Shown: positions 1-6,825 of the stretch, piece after piece
Position numbering within the stretch: position 1 is the stretch's first letter
Layout of the letters: each line of letters opens with the position of its first letter
Source of the DNA: Pseudanabaenaceae cyanobacterium MP8IB2.15
Lineage (GTDB): Bacteria > Cyanobacteriota > Cyanobacteriia > Pseudanabaenales > Pseudanabaenaceae
NCBI GenBank assembly: GCA_030248825.1
Contig: JARCMB010000236.1
Location: forward strand, 1 to 7,704
Direction: 5' to 3'
Length of the DNA stretch: 7,704 nt
Notes under the pieces: generated by a model
Database searches by the model: none
Seen by the model: only the letters and a program-made list of their open reading frames with translations
What the model was told of the DNA's origin: nothing
Position numbers and translations under genes: made by a program

Positions 1-1
1 C

Positions 2-1480
2 TTTACTGTCAGCCTGTCAGCCCCCAGCGGTCAGGTCGTTCAAGTAAATTATGGCACCACAGACGGCACTGCTTTCGCGTCGCGCGGTGATTACAATCCT
101 GTCTCCGGCACCTTGATTTTTGCGCCAGGGCAGACATCTCAAACCATCTCAGTTCCAGTCAAAGGTGACACCCTTTACGCTCCCAACGAAACCTTTTTTG
201 TTAACTTAAGCAATCCGTTAGGCGCAACAATTGCCGATGCTCAAGGGGTTGGCACGATCGTTAACGACGATAACCGCGTGTTTAACTTTACCAATGCCAA
301 ATGGAATCTATCTGGCACACCAACGGCGCAATTACTCGGTACTTTTGTGCTGGGTTCACAAGGTCAATTGGTCAGCACCAACATCTCCACCACATCTGGA
401 GAATCTCAAGTTACCGATCAAGCAGCTAATGATGGTAATCCTGCTACCCCTCCTACGATCACTATTCCAGGCGCAGTTTATACAGGAGCACCACGTCCTA
501 ACGAAATCCAGCCTCGCCTATTTCAACAAGGAGTATTGCCACCTCAACCAGTCGATAATTTTTTCCGCCTAGTTTTATTTTCGACCACATTTCCATTTCC
601 CGTGCAGTTGATGCAGCTCAGCTTCCCAGGCGATGCGATTAATTTTACGGGAGGAGCTTTTGCCCCTGACGATAGTTTTGGCATAACGATCGACCCAAAT
701 ACAGGTACGCCGTTCTTATTTGAAAACTTTGAAACCAGAGTAGTCCCTGGCGGCACATTTGCAGGACAAGCTACACCCCTATTATACCAACGTCGCATTG
801 CTGGCGGCGGCACGATCGCCAATGGCGGCGCCGTTTTAGACCCGCTTAGCGTCGAGCCGACTACTAACACTACTACGATTCCTGCAGGTCCTGGTACGCT
901 CAAACTCGGTACAAATCTCAATGATGTGATTACAGCTAGTGCTGGTAACGATACGGTCTATGGCTATGCAGGGGATGATTTGGTGGATGGCGGGGTTGGT
1001 AACGATTATATCGATGCTGGGATCGGTAATGATGTTGTATTCGGCGGGATCGGCAACGATACGCTAATTGGTGGGGCTGGGAGTGACACCTTGACTGGTG
1101 TTGCTTTCCCGACATCAGGAAATCCTAGCCCTGGTTTGGGAGAAATCGATCATCTGATTGGTGGAGCGGGAATCGATACATTTGTGCTGGGTAATGCCTC
1201 TAACGTCTTTTATAACGATAACAATGCTGCTAGTGCTGGCTTGAGCGATTATGCTGTCATTTCTGGGTTCAGTACATTTGAGGATTTTATCCGACTCAAA
1301 GCTCCGCTGACTGGTGTGGGTAGCTATTTTGTTGGAGTTTCGCCGATCGCCTCATTATCTGGATCGGGCATTTTCTTCGACATAGATAATTCAGGCGGGC
1401 TAACTAGCAATGATGAATTGATTGCTGTAATTACTGGAATTGCCCCGAGTGCGGCGATCTCTTCTCGTTTTGTAGCTTGA
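2..1480 (+). CDS. Calx-beta / RTX calcium-binding exoprotein, C-terminal part (5' end outside window)
   Basis: The reading frame is open from base 2 to the TGA at 1478-1480, giving 492 visible residues of a longer protein. Residues 1-90 (to about base 271) form a Calx-beta domain, with the pattern FTVSLS, then GTA and DY, then FAPGQTSQTISVPVKGD, NETFFVNLS and GTIVNDD. About 205 residues of unrecognised sequence follow. Six nonapeptide RTX repeats (bases 935-1096) and one further GGAGIDTFV unit at 1160-1186 come next. The C-terminal 110 residues contain DTFVLGNASNVFYND and DYAVISGFSTFEDFIRLK, the ending typical of cyanobacterial RTX proteins. RTX proteins bind calcium in a beta-roll and are usually exported by type I secretion through an uncleaved C-terminal signal, so a secreted or surface protein is inferred. 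Its ligand is unknown. The 81-bp gap to the porin suggests separate transcription. Confidence 0.85.
   Translation, partial: FTVSLSAPSGQVVQVNYGTTDGTAFASRGDYNPVSGTLIFAPGQTSQTISVPVKGDTLYAPNETFFVNLSNPLGATIADAQGVGTIVNDDNRVFNFTNAKWNLSGTPTAQLLGTFVLGSQGQLVSTNISTTSGESQVTDQAANDGNPATPPTITIPGAVYTGAPRPNEIQPRLFQQGVLPPQPVDNFFRLVLFSTTFPFPVQLMQLSFPGDAINFTGGAFAPDDSFGITIDPNTGTPFLFENFETRVVPGGTFAGQATPLLYQRRIAGGGTIANGGAVLDPLSVEPTTNTTTIPAGPGTLKLGTNLNDVITASAGNDTVYGYAGDDLVDGGVGNDYIDAGIGNDVVFGGIGNDTLIGGAGSDTLTGVAFPTSGNPSPGLGEIDHLIGGAGIDTFVLGNASNVFYNDNNAASAGLSDYAVISGFSTFEDFIRLKAPLTGVGSYFVGVSPIASLSGSGIFFDIDNSGGLTSNDELIAVITGIAPSAAISSRFVA
935..1096 (+). repeat. Six tandem RTX nonapeptide repeats (27-bp units)
   Basis: Six consecutive nine-residue units encode variants of GGxGNDxxx: ASAGNDTVY, GYAGDDLVD, GGVGNDYID, AGIGNDVVF, GGIGNDTLI and GGAGSDTLT. 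This is the haemolysin-type calcium-binding motif, in which the G and D residues coordinate calcium between turns of a parallel beta-roll. The units differ at the DNA level, so the array is old rather than a recent expansion. Confidence 0.9.
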
Positions 1481-1545
1481 TGAGTTGCTAAAGCTCTGTG
1501 GTCGTGTGAGCTAAAGATCGATTTTTGATATCACTTAACATTTTT

Positions 1546-1553
1546 GGAGGAGG
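1546..1553 (+). promoter_or_regulatory. Strong ribosome binding site setting the porin start at 1562
   Basis: GGAGGAGG lies 8 bases before the ATG at 1562. The frame is also open back to a TTG at 1544, but that codon would overlap the ribosome binding site, so 1562 is the better start. The residues after 1562 also make a clean signal peptide. Confidence 0.8.
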
Positions 1554-1561
1554 AAATTTCA

Positions 1562-3451
1562 ATGTCTTATTTAACAAAATTTATAGCTAGTCCGTTGATC
1601 GTTACGGCGATATTTACTTCGGCATTAGCAAATGTAGAGCCATTGAAGGCGGAAGCAGTCGATCCTTTGCCAGATGCTTTACCCGCAACTTCTTTGCTGG
1701 CAGATAATTCGTCAAGTAGTTTGGCAACAACCCCATCGGCTCCATATAGACTGTCAGTAGACCAACTCAGCAATCAAACTTTACCAACATATTCACTCGC
1801 AGATGCCAAAGGATCGTTACCTGCTCCAGCCATAGAATCAAACCTGATTCAAAACTTAAATCGTGACGATCTCGAACAAACAGCCCAGAATGTAACTTCG
1901 GTATCGCAGCTCAGCGACGTTCAGCCGACAGACTGGGCGTTTACAGTATTACAATCTCTGGTGGAACGCTATGGCTGTATCGCAGGCTATCCCGATCGCA
2001 CCTTTAGAGGTTCCCGTGCCACTAGCCGCTACGAATTTGCCGCAGGGTTAAATGCTTGCTTAGACAAAATTAACGAGCTGATCGCCACTGGTTTAGCCGA
2101 TAAAGTCAGTAAAGAGGATCTCGCGGCATTACAAAAACTCCAAGAAGAATTTGCTACCGAACTTGCGACCTTGCGCGGTCGGGTCGATTCGCTTGAAGCC
2201 AAAACTGCCCAACTCGAAGCTCAGCAATTCTCTACTACCACTAAATTCAATGGTGAAGCGATCATGGCTCTGAGCGACTCCTTTGGTGGCAATAACGTCA
2301 ATGGATTCTTAAATTTACCCACTTCCGACAAGAGTAATGCGGTGTTCCAGTATCGGGTGAGACTGAACTTCGATACTAGCTTTGCAGGACGCGATCGGCT
2401 CAGGGTTCGGTTGCAAGCCACGAATGCCAAACCAGTCCTCACAATTGGTGATGGCGTTGTTTCCTCCACCACGCTCGCGAACGATGGTCGCTTTACATTT
2501 GATGAAACCGTCCTCGCCCAAAACAATAACTCGATTTCCTTAGATCGTTTGGACTATAGTTTCCCGATTGGCGATCGCGCCAAGGTGACTATATTTGCCA
2601 AAGGTGCAGCCCACTACTATTACGCTGACACGATCAATCCTTACTTTGATGACTATACTGGCGGCAATGGGGCGATATCCAATTTTGGCGAACGCAACCC
2701 AATTTACAATATCAACGCTGGCGGGGCTGGGATTGGCTTCAACTATATCTTCAGCGATGCAATACGGCTGGACTTAGGGTACATCTCAGTAAATGCTAAC
2801 GATCCCACTGGCAGTAACGGTCTGTTTGGCGATACTTATTCAGCTTTAGCACAGTTGGTTGTAAAACCCAGCAATAACTTTAAGATTGGGTTCAGCTATG
2901 CCCATGCATACAGCGCCCCAAATATTTTTCGTTATGGCACTCCAGGCAATAGCACTGGCAGTATTTACGCTAGCTTAATTGGTTTGGGTCTACCTGGGTT
3001 AACAGGCTTGCCAGACTCACCTGCATTCTTTGGTATCCCATCAACTACTGATACTTATGGTGTATCTGCCTTTTATCAGTTCAGTCCTAGTTTTGCTGTC
3101 AGTGCCTGGGGTGGCTATACTGCTGCCAAACTTAAAGGCTTTGGCGAAGGTGACATTTGGAACTATGCCATATCTCTCGCTTTTCCTGATTTATTTAAAG
3201 AAGGAAACTTGGGCGGTATTATTTTTGGCTCCGAGCCAACTCTCACAGGTTTGCGTTACAACTTTAATGGCATAGCGTCATCCGAAATTAAGAATCGCGA
3301 CAATGTCCTGCATCTCGAAGCTTTCTACAAGTATCGTATCTCAAAAAATCTCTCGATTACGCCTGGGATCATCTGGTTGCCTGCAATTAATCAGCGAAGT
3401 GCGAACGATGACATTTATGTAGTCACGCTCAGGACTACATTTACCTTCTAA
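1562..3451 (+). CDS. Cyanobacterial SLH-domain outer-membrane porin (OprB/SomA type)
   Basis: This is a 629-residue porin of normal family length. Residues 1-23 are a signal peptide ending ALA, with possible cleavage before N24. A Ser/Ala/Pro-rich stretch runs to about residue 110. An SLH domain covers about 111-175, starting VTSVSQLSDVQPTDWAF and including ERYGCIAGYPDRTFRG and RYEFAAGLNACLDKI. A coiled-coil segment (about 183-222, with LATLRGRVDSLEAKTAQLEA) leads into a beta-barrel of alternating amphipathic strands to the terminal phenylalanine (VVTLRTTFTF). In this family the SLH domain anchors the barrel to peptidoglycan-linked polysaccharide while the barrel passes ions and small solutes. 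Some databases call members iron-uptake porins, but iron specificity cannot be read here. It has its own strong ribosome binding site and is followed by a perfect inverted repeat, consistent with a single-gene unit. Confidence 0.92.
   Translation: MSYLTKFIASPLIVTAIFTSALANVEPLKAEAVDPLPDALPATSLLADNSSSSLATTPSAPYRLSVDQLSNQTLPTYSLADAKGSLPAPAIESNLIQNLNRDDLEQTAQNVTSVSQLSDVQPTDWAFTVLQSLVERYGCIAGYPDRTFRGSRATSRYEFAAGLNACLDKINELIATGLADKVSKEDLAALQKLQEEFATELATLRGRVDSLEAKTAQLEAQQFSTTTKFNGEAIMALSDSFGGNNVNGFLNLPTSDKSNAVFQYRVRLNFDTSFAGRDRLRVRLQATNAKPVLTIGDGVVSSTTLANDGRFTFDETVLAQNNNSISLDRLDYSFPIGDRAKVTIFAKGAAHYYYADTINPYFDDYTGGNGAISNFGERNPIYNINAGGAGIGFNYIFSDAIRLDLGYISVNANDPTGSNGLFGDTYSALAQLVVKPSNNFKIGFSYAHAYSAPNIFRYGTPGNSTGSIYASLIGLGLPGLTGLPDSPAFFGIPSTTDTYGVSAFYQFSPSFAVSAWGGYTAAKLKGFGEGDIWNYAISLAFPDLFKEGNLGGIIFGSEPTLTGLRYNFNGIASSEIKNRDNVLHLEAFYKYRISKNLSITPGIIWLPAINQRSANDDIYVVTLRTTFTF
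2571..2578. repeat. HIP1 octamer GCGATCGC
   Basis: This is a perfect copy of the highly iterated palindrome characteristic of many cyanobacterial genomes, here inside the porin gene. It is useful as a taxonomic marker and is not a local regulatory site. Confidence 0.8.
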
Positions 3452-3457
3452 TGTGAG

Positions 3458-3499
3458 TCAGTATAGGGGATTGTGGGTTTACCAAATCCCCTATACTGA
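3458..3499. terminator. Perfect 15-bp stem-loop after the porin gene (terminator or palindromic element)
   Basis: TCAGTATAGGGGATT (3458-3472) is the exact reverse complement of AATCCCCTATACTGA (3485-3499). The 12-base loop can add a TGG/CCA pairing after one bulged G, leaving a five-base loop. It begins 7 bases after the porin stop codon, a position that fits a transcription terminator. There is no T-run downstream (GTGCAATTCTAAAAG follows), so a factor-independent terminator is not certain. It could also be an mRNA 3'-end stabiliser or a small repeated palindromic element. Confidence 0.6.
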
Positions 3500-3555
3500 G
3501 TGCAATTCTAAAAGATCGCTAAATCCAAAACCCATAAATTAGGAGATCTAATCAC

Positions 3556-4038
3556 ATGCCAGAATTTATTGCCAAAGTTGAAGAAACGCCAAAGACTAGA
3601 ATGTTGCAACGCCAACTAGGCTCAGTTGAAGAAGGCAAAAACGATTTCAACTTGTTTACTCTTTGCTTCCTAGAAGACGGAGCCTATCAGTTTGGGAATT
3701 TCAATCCCAGCCTAGGGCGACAAGGAATCTTACAAGGCTTTTACAATCTCGTGCCTTTGGTCAAGGGTGATTTCTCGAAAGTCAAAGTCAATCACGACAT
3801 TTGGATTCTCGAAGAAGTGGGAGATAAGATCTTCTGCCAAATGGATACGGTCTATAAAATTGACGATGAGGAAAAGCTGAGACTGCCATGCTTTGCGATG
3901 TATTACTTTAGTGGTGAGTTTGACGAAGAAGGTAGAGAGTACATCAAGAAGTTGCAGACTTTCCTCGATACTTCGCCTTTGTTTATGGATACCTCATCAC
4001 TGATTCCCAATGGTGCTCCGTTCAAAGGATTACCTTAA
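3556..4038 (+). CDS. NTF2/SnoaL-like fold protein A
   Basis: This 160-residue soluble protein has no signal peptide or membrane segment. AGGAG at 3541-3545 precedes the ATG by 10 bases. The core resembles the NTF2-like (SnoaL, ketosteroid isomerase) cone fold: an N-terminal helix, then AYQFGNF (43-49), a helix, strands with FCQMDTVYKI (93-102), LRLPCFAMYYF (108-118) and LQTFLDTSPLF (133-143). The same landmarks occur in order in the protein at 6826, so the two are paralogues. NTF2-like proteins range from isomerases, cyclases and hydrolases to non-catalytic binding subunits, so the reaction cannot be assigned. The Cys of LPCF and the Asp of the QMD motif are conserved between the paralogues and are candidate pocket residues. 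It is followed after 39 bp by a membrane-protein gene, probably cotranscribed. Confidence 0.8.
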   Translation: MPEFIAKVEETPKTRMLQRQLGSVEEGKNDFNLFTLCFLEDGAYQFGNFNPSLGRQGILQGFYNLVPLVKGDFSKVKVNHDIWILEEVGDKIFCQMDTVYKIDDEEKLRLPCFAMYYFSGEFDEEGREYIKKLQTFLDTSPLFMDTSSLIPNGAPFKGLP

Positions 4039-4065
4039 TGGCTTGGTTTGTGAAAAAACGTTACT

Positions 4066-4070
4066 GAGGA
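4066..4070 (+). promoter_or_regulatory. Ribosome binding site supporting a TTG start at 4078
   Basis: GAGGA sits 7 bases before the TTG at 4078. The first ATG in frame lies 18 codons further on and would remove most of the first membrane helix, so the TTG start is preferred. Confidence 0.6.
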
Positions 4071-4077
4071 TCTCACC

Positions 4078-4431
4078 TTGCGCATACTTCTGATTGCTAA
4101 CACTCTATTTGAATTTGCAGTTGCGGTCGCCATGATTTTTTTCTCTCCCTCTCTTTTTCAGGGACAAGCTTTGACAGTTGCTGTAGCAAGGGTATTAGGA
4201 GGTAATGCTCTGGCTCTTGGCACGCTCAGTTTGTTGATGCAGGGTTTGACTGAGCCGTTACAGATCCGAGCTGGATTGATCGCGCTCACGGTGTTTCATA
4301 TCTCGGTGTGTATCATTCAGGGCATAAATTTTTTGGATGGCAGCATTCCTCTTCCAGCGGTCATCGTGCATCTGCTATTTGCGATCGCGTTTGGATTTTT
4401 TCTGCGGCAGAACTTATCTCGACGAGGATAG
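4078..4431 (+). CDS. Small four-helix integral membrane protein, function unknown
   Basis: This is a 117-residue hydrophobic protein with probable TTG start. Four membrane segments are visible: about 2-22, 31-53, 62-84 (AGLIALTVFHISVCIIQGI) and 92-110 (AVIVHLLFAIAFGFFL). The protein ends in the positively charged RQNLSRRG, which would favour a cytoplasmic C-terminus under the positive-inside rule. There is no signal peptide and no catalytic motif that I recognise. The size and helix pattern resemble several small uncharacterised membrane families, and I do not assign one. The gene starts 39 bp after the NTF2-like gene A and has its own ribosome binding site, so the two probably share a transcript. 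A membrane partner or carrier for the ligand of the NTF2-like protein is possible but only inferred. Confidence 0.7.
   Translation: MRILLIANTLFEFAVAVAMIFFSPSLFQGQALTVAVARVLGGNALALGTLSLLMQGLTEPLQIRAGLIALTVFHISVCIIQGINFLDGSIPLPAVIVHLLFAIAFGFFLRQNLSRRG
4381..4388. repeat. HIP1 octamer GCGATCGC
   Basis: This is the second perfect HIP1 copy in the window, inside the membrane-protein gene. It supports a cyanobacterial origin. Confidence 0.8.
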
Positions 4432-4454
4432 ATTTTGGGGATAATGTGAGATGA

Positions 4455-4501
4455 GATCGTTTACGATCGAAGATTTTAGCCAAATATTCTAGCAATATTC
4501 T
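4455..4501. promoter_or_regulatory. Candidate regulatory region upstream of the outer-membrane barrel gene
   Basis: GATCGT TT ACGATC (4455-4468) is a perfect 6-bp inverted repeat with a 2-base spacer. AATATTCT occurs twice, at 4483-4490 and 4494-4501, with an 11-base period that would put both copies on the same face of the helix. Either could be a protein-binding site, and each TATTCT could act as a weak -10 box. No convincing -35 partner is seen. The GATC-rich palindrome could also be a partial HIP1-like sequence without function. Confidence 0.25.
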
Positions 4502-4513
4502 TAATCAAGTAAT

Positions 4514-5830
4514 ATGCAGCGTTTTAACTTTCAATATCGTCTAGCTTTGGTAATTTGGGCATTAAGTGGAGTAGGACTTCAAGCTACGGCTGAAACCACA
4601 CCAGCAGAGATCTCTTTCACTTCTGTTGCTGAAATCGAACAGGGCTTATCAGTCAAACAGGTAGAAGCTTCCCAGAAATTTCTCTCTGTGGAACTAGATA
4701 ACAGTGCAGATAATTCAAAAGTTGCCACCAACTTGCCCGCGCCTCAGATCGATCTAGACAATAAAGCTGTGGTGGAGCGAGTTACATCTGTTAACGATCT
4801 AGAGAATTTTGCCCCGCCGAGCGATCGATGGGTCGGTCGTCCTGAACTGACTAGTTTATTTAATTTAAACTCACGGTCGATCGCGCAATCCCCACCCTCT
4901 GAGAACTCTAAAGAATCACCCATAGAACCGACACCGCCACCACCAGACATTACGCTCGATAGTTTTGTAACCGATTTTAGCTACCAGTCAGATAATTTCA
5001 ATCTAGTGATCTCATCAGTTGAGCCAAGTGTGATCTTTCGCCTCGCCAATGGCAACAAACTCAGCCTCAAAACTGGTGCTGTCAATCTCCGCGATCAACC
5101 AGGATTTCAAGCTGTGACGATCTATCCAGTGCGTGTTGGCTGGGAAGGGAATATCGAACGAGCGAATGTTAAAGCGGGGATCACTCTTAATACCTTTAGT
5201 CGCCTACCATCTTCAGTCGGGTTCGATGCTGGTGTGTCCATTCCTGTACTACCCAACCTGATTGTGGGAGCATCATTTGAGCGCACCCCCATGAAGTACG
5301 CGCCCTCCACACTGGAAATCCCAGGAACCACCACTTACAGTGCCTATGGTCCAAACCTGTTATGGTTGATCGATCGAGACACCAGCCTGTTCTCGTTTAT
5401 CAGTTTTATCGACATCAACGATGGCAATTCTGGCAGCATCTCTTTCACCAAACTCAAGCGCAACTTCGGACAATTTTCAGTTGCAGGTAATGTCGTTACT
5501 ACCTCTTACGCCAAAGACTCTGCGCCTTTTATCTTTACGCCTCAAGATTTCATGATTTACAACGGCGAACTTGGATGGCAAGGGGATCTAACTGATTTCC
5601 TCAACCTCCGCGCCCAAGTCAATCTGGGGGAGCAACGTCTGCGTGGGGAGTGGACAAACGCGCTCTACTATGAATTTCAGCTAACAGCTAAACTTTCGCC
5701 AACCGCTGACGCTTTTATCAACTATTCTTTTGGTAAACTCAGTCAGATCTCATACTTCCGAGCCGCCACAGGTGCCGACGATCTTTACAGTCGAACGCTG
5801 ATCGTCGGTCAATTGCGTTTCAGGTTTTAG
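4514..5830 (+). CDS. Outer-membrane beta-barrel protein with proline-rich linker
   Basis: This 438-residue protein has a signal peptide at residues 1-26 (hydrophobic LALVIWALSGVGL, cleavage after ATA). A low-complexity periplasmic stretch follows and contains VTSVNDLENFAPPSDRW (90-106), which resembles the first part of a cyanobacterial porin SLH domain. Next is a proline-rich linker (about 127-144). From about residue 150 to the end there are alternating polar/hydrophobic strands with turns rich in N, D and G, and the chain ends LIVGQLRFRF. A terminal phenylalanine is typical of barrels inserted by the BAM machinery. I infer an outer-membrane pore or channel that is shorter than the upstream porin and lacks a full SLH domain. 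No clear ribosome binding site precedes the ATG, which is common in cyanobacteria, and the signal peptide begins at this codon. Confidence 0.75.
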   Translation: MQRFNFQYRLALVIWALSGVGLQATAETTPAEISFTSVAEIEQGLSVKQVEASQKFLSVELDNSADNSKVATNLPAPQIDLDNKAVVERVTSVNDLENFAPPSDRWVGRPELTSLFNLNSRSIAQSPPSENSKESPIEPTPPPPDITLDSFVTDFSYQSDNFNLVISSVEPSVIFRLANGNKLSLKTGAVNLRDQPGFQAVTIYPVRVGWEGNIERANVKAGITLNTFSRLPSSVGFDAGVSIPVLPNLIVGASFERTPMKYAPSTLEIPGTTTYSAYGPNLLWLIDRDTSLFSFISFIDINDGNSGSISFTKLKRNFGQFSVAGNVVTTSYAKDSAPFIFTPQDFMIYNGELGWQGDLTDFLNLRAQVNLGEQRLRGEWTNALYYEFQLTAKLSPTADAFINYSFGKLSQISYFRAATGADDLYSRTLIVGQLRFRF

Positions 5831-5926
5831 GTGCGAAATTAAAACATTAAAGGTATAACAGCATGTCCCCTTTGTAAGGTATGTTAAAAATAGCTGCGGG
5901 AGTAATGAGTAAAGGAGACCAGCAAG
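5831..5926. other. Short intergenic region with repeats before the VOC gene
   Basis: AAGGTAT occurs twice in direct orientation (5850-5856 and 5876-5882). CCTT TGT AAGG (5869-5879) can form a tiny hairpin. TATAAC at 5854-5859 resembles a -10 box but has no matching -35. The stretch probably carries a promoter for the downstream gene, but I cannot place it. Confidence 0.2.
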
Positions 5927-6709
5927 ATGTCTGAGCAGTCGAGTGAGCAATCTGGAGCTAAGTCTGGATTGGGGCATTTCTTAAACGGCATCCAACACTT
6001 TGGAATTACCGTTGCTAATTTGGAGAAATCGCTCGAATTTTATACTGAAGTGCTAGGTGGGAAGCTAGCTGTCGGCGAGACAGGACTAGAAGGCGATACA
6101 ATTCAAAACACGCTGTTTCAAAAAGAAGAAGTCGATGCCGAGACTTTAGGTAAAACACTCCAAGAGCTTGACGTTCCTAATATCAGAGACATTGGTAATG
6201 CGATTGATGTCAGATTTATTTCTTTTGGCAATGCCGTAGTTGAGCTAATTCACTTCCGCGATCGAACTTCCGATCCATCTACTTCACCTAGCGTAGTCAG
6301 TTCAGTCCCGTCTCACATCGGTCATGTCAATGCCAAACATCTATCCTTCCATGTCAAAGATACGATCGACCTCAACGAGTTTGCCAAAAAATTAGAAGCT
6401 GAGTGCCAGCAACGTGGCATTCCCAATGTTGTGTTTAATCGGATTGAACGGGCTAGGTCAGTCGAGGAAAGAAATTCGATCGCCCAAAAATATAACTCAT
6501 TTAAATTTTGGAATGAACCAGATCCAGACACTGGTGAAATTGTCGATGCCGAATGGGGCGAATTTGAAGGCTGGTCTTTGTTTTATTGCAAAGGTCCTAG
6601 TGGTGAACAACTTGAGTTTAACCAAGTCACCCGCAATGTCAAAAAATTATTTGCCAATGCCCAAGCAGAGTACAACAAATCCAACGGCACTAGCTTTATC
6701 AGTGGCTAG
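5927..6709 (+). CDS. VOC (glyoxalase / extradiol dioxygenase fold) metalloenzyme candidate
   Basis: This is a 260-residue soluble protein. AGGAG at 5913-5917 precedes the ATG by 9 bases. Two vicinal-oxygen-chelate modules are visible. The first spans about 20-112, with GIQHFGITVANLEKSLEFY and NAVVELIHFRD. The second spans about 133-235, with AKHLSFHVKD and GEQLEFNQV. Family pattern predicts a 2-His-2-Glu metal site from H24, E106, H138 and E230, all present, so an active metal centre is plausible. VOC enzymes include glyoxalase I, epimerases, fosfomycin-type resistance proteins and dioxygenases. The four-ligand site argues for a lyase/isomerase-type or glyoxalase-like reaction over an extradiol dioxygenase, which uses 2-His-1-Glu, but the substrate cannot be read. 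An insertion of about 35 residues (172-210, with FWNEPDPDTGE) may line the pocket. Two NTF2-like genes follow it and one precedes it. Confidence 0.82.
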   Translation: MSEQSSEQSGAKSGLGHFLNGIQHFGITVANLEKSLEFYTEVLGGKLAVGETGLEGDTIQNTLFQKEEVDAETLGKTLQELDVPNIRDIGNAIDVRFISFGNAVVELIHFRDRTSDPSTSPSVVSSVPSHIGHVNAKHLSFHVKDTIDLNEFAKKLEAECQQRGIPNVVFNRIERARSVEERNSIAQKYNSFKFWNEPDPDTGEIVDAEWGEFEGWSLFYCKGPSGEQLEFNQVTRNVKKLFANAQAEYNKSNGTSFISG

Positions 6710-6730
6710 TAATTGGACTTGATATCTTGG

Positions 6731-6757
6731 TAAAATAATGGCGTGAGTATACTTACG
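6731..6757. promoter_or_regulatory. Candidate promoter/operator upstream of NTF2-like gene B
   Basis: TAAAAT (6731-6736) could be a -10 box. Directly after it, CGTGAGTATACTTACG (6742-6757) is a 16-bp palindrome with a single symmetric mismatch around the core AGTATACT. An overlapping TGAGTA (6744-6749) can pair instead with TACTCA (6762-6767). The arrangement resembles an operator lying over a transcription start. No clear -35 box is visible, so the call is tentative. Confidence 0.25.
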
Positions 6758-6825
6758 TTTTTACTCAAGATTAGCCTTACTCTGATATTGACTTTAGTTA
6801 AGAAATTAATAAATTAGGAGGATCG

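Noticed and set aside
544..921. Antisense open frame of 125 codons inside the RTX gene, plus similar shadow frames at 231-572, 2221-2526 and 4744-4950.
   Set aside because: They overlap strongly supported genes in full, show no domain pattern or convincing ribosome binding site, and their composition follows from the sense-strand codons.
1487..1536. Possible terminator after the RTX gene: AGCTC and GAGCT pairing across an 11-base loop, with a T-run (TTTTT) near 1530.
   Set aside because: The stem is only 5 bp and the T-run is about 15 bases from it, so it is too weak to call.
1544..1561. Upstream TTG start that would add MEEEIS to the porin.
   Set aside because: The TTG overlaps the GGAGGAGG ribosome binding site, and the signal peptide begins naturally at the ATG at 1562.
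3556..4038. Assignment of the NTF2-like proteins as homologues of the orange carotenoid protein C-terminal domain, which is also an NTF2-like fold in cyanobacteria.
   Set aside because: I see no carotenoid-binding signature or linker typical of those proteins, and the shared fold alone does not justify the name.
2571..4388. Repeated GCGATCGC and CGATCG sequences as regulatory or CRISPR-like repeats.
   Set aside because: They are HIP1-type sites dispersed irregularly in coding DNA, a genome-wide cyanobacterial feature with no local array.
5927..6709. Assignment of the VOC protein as glyoxalase I or an antibiotic resistance protein.
   Set aside because: The metal ligands fit the superfamily, but the length, the insertion at about 172-210 and the neighbours do not match a specific member that I can name.
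6788..6816. TTGACT at 6788 as a -35 box with the AT-rich AATTAATAAAT as -10.
   Set aside because: Spacing is wrong for a standard promoter, and transcription would start on top of the ribosome binding site.
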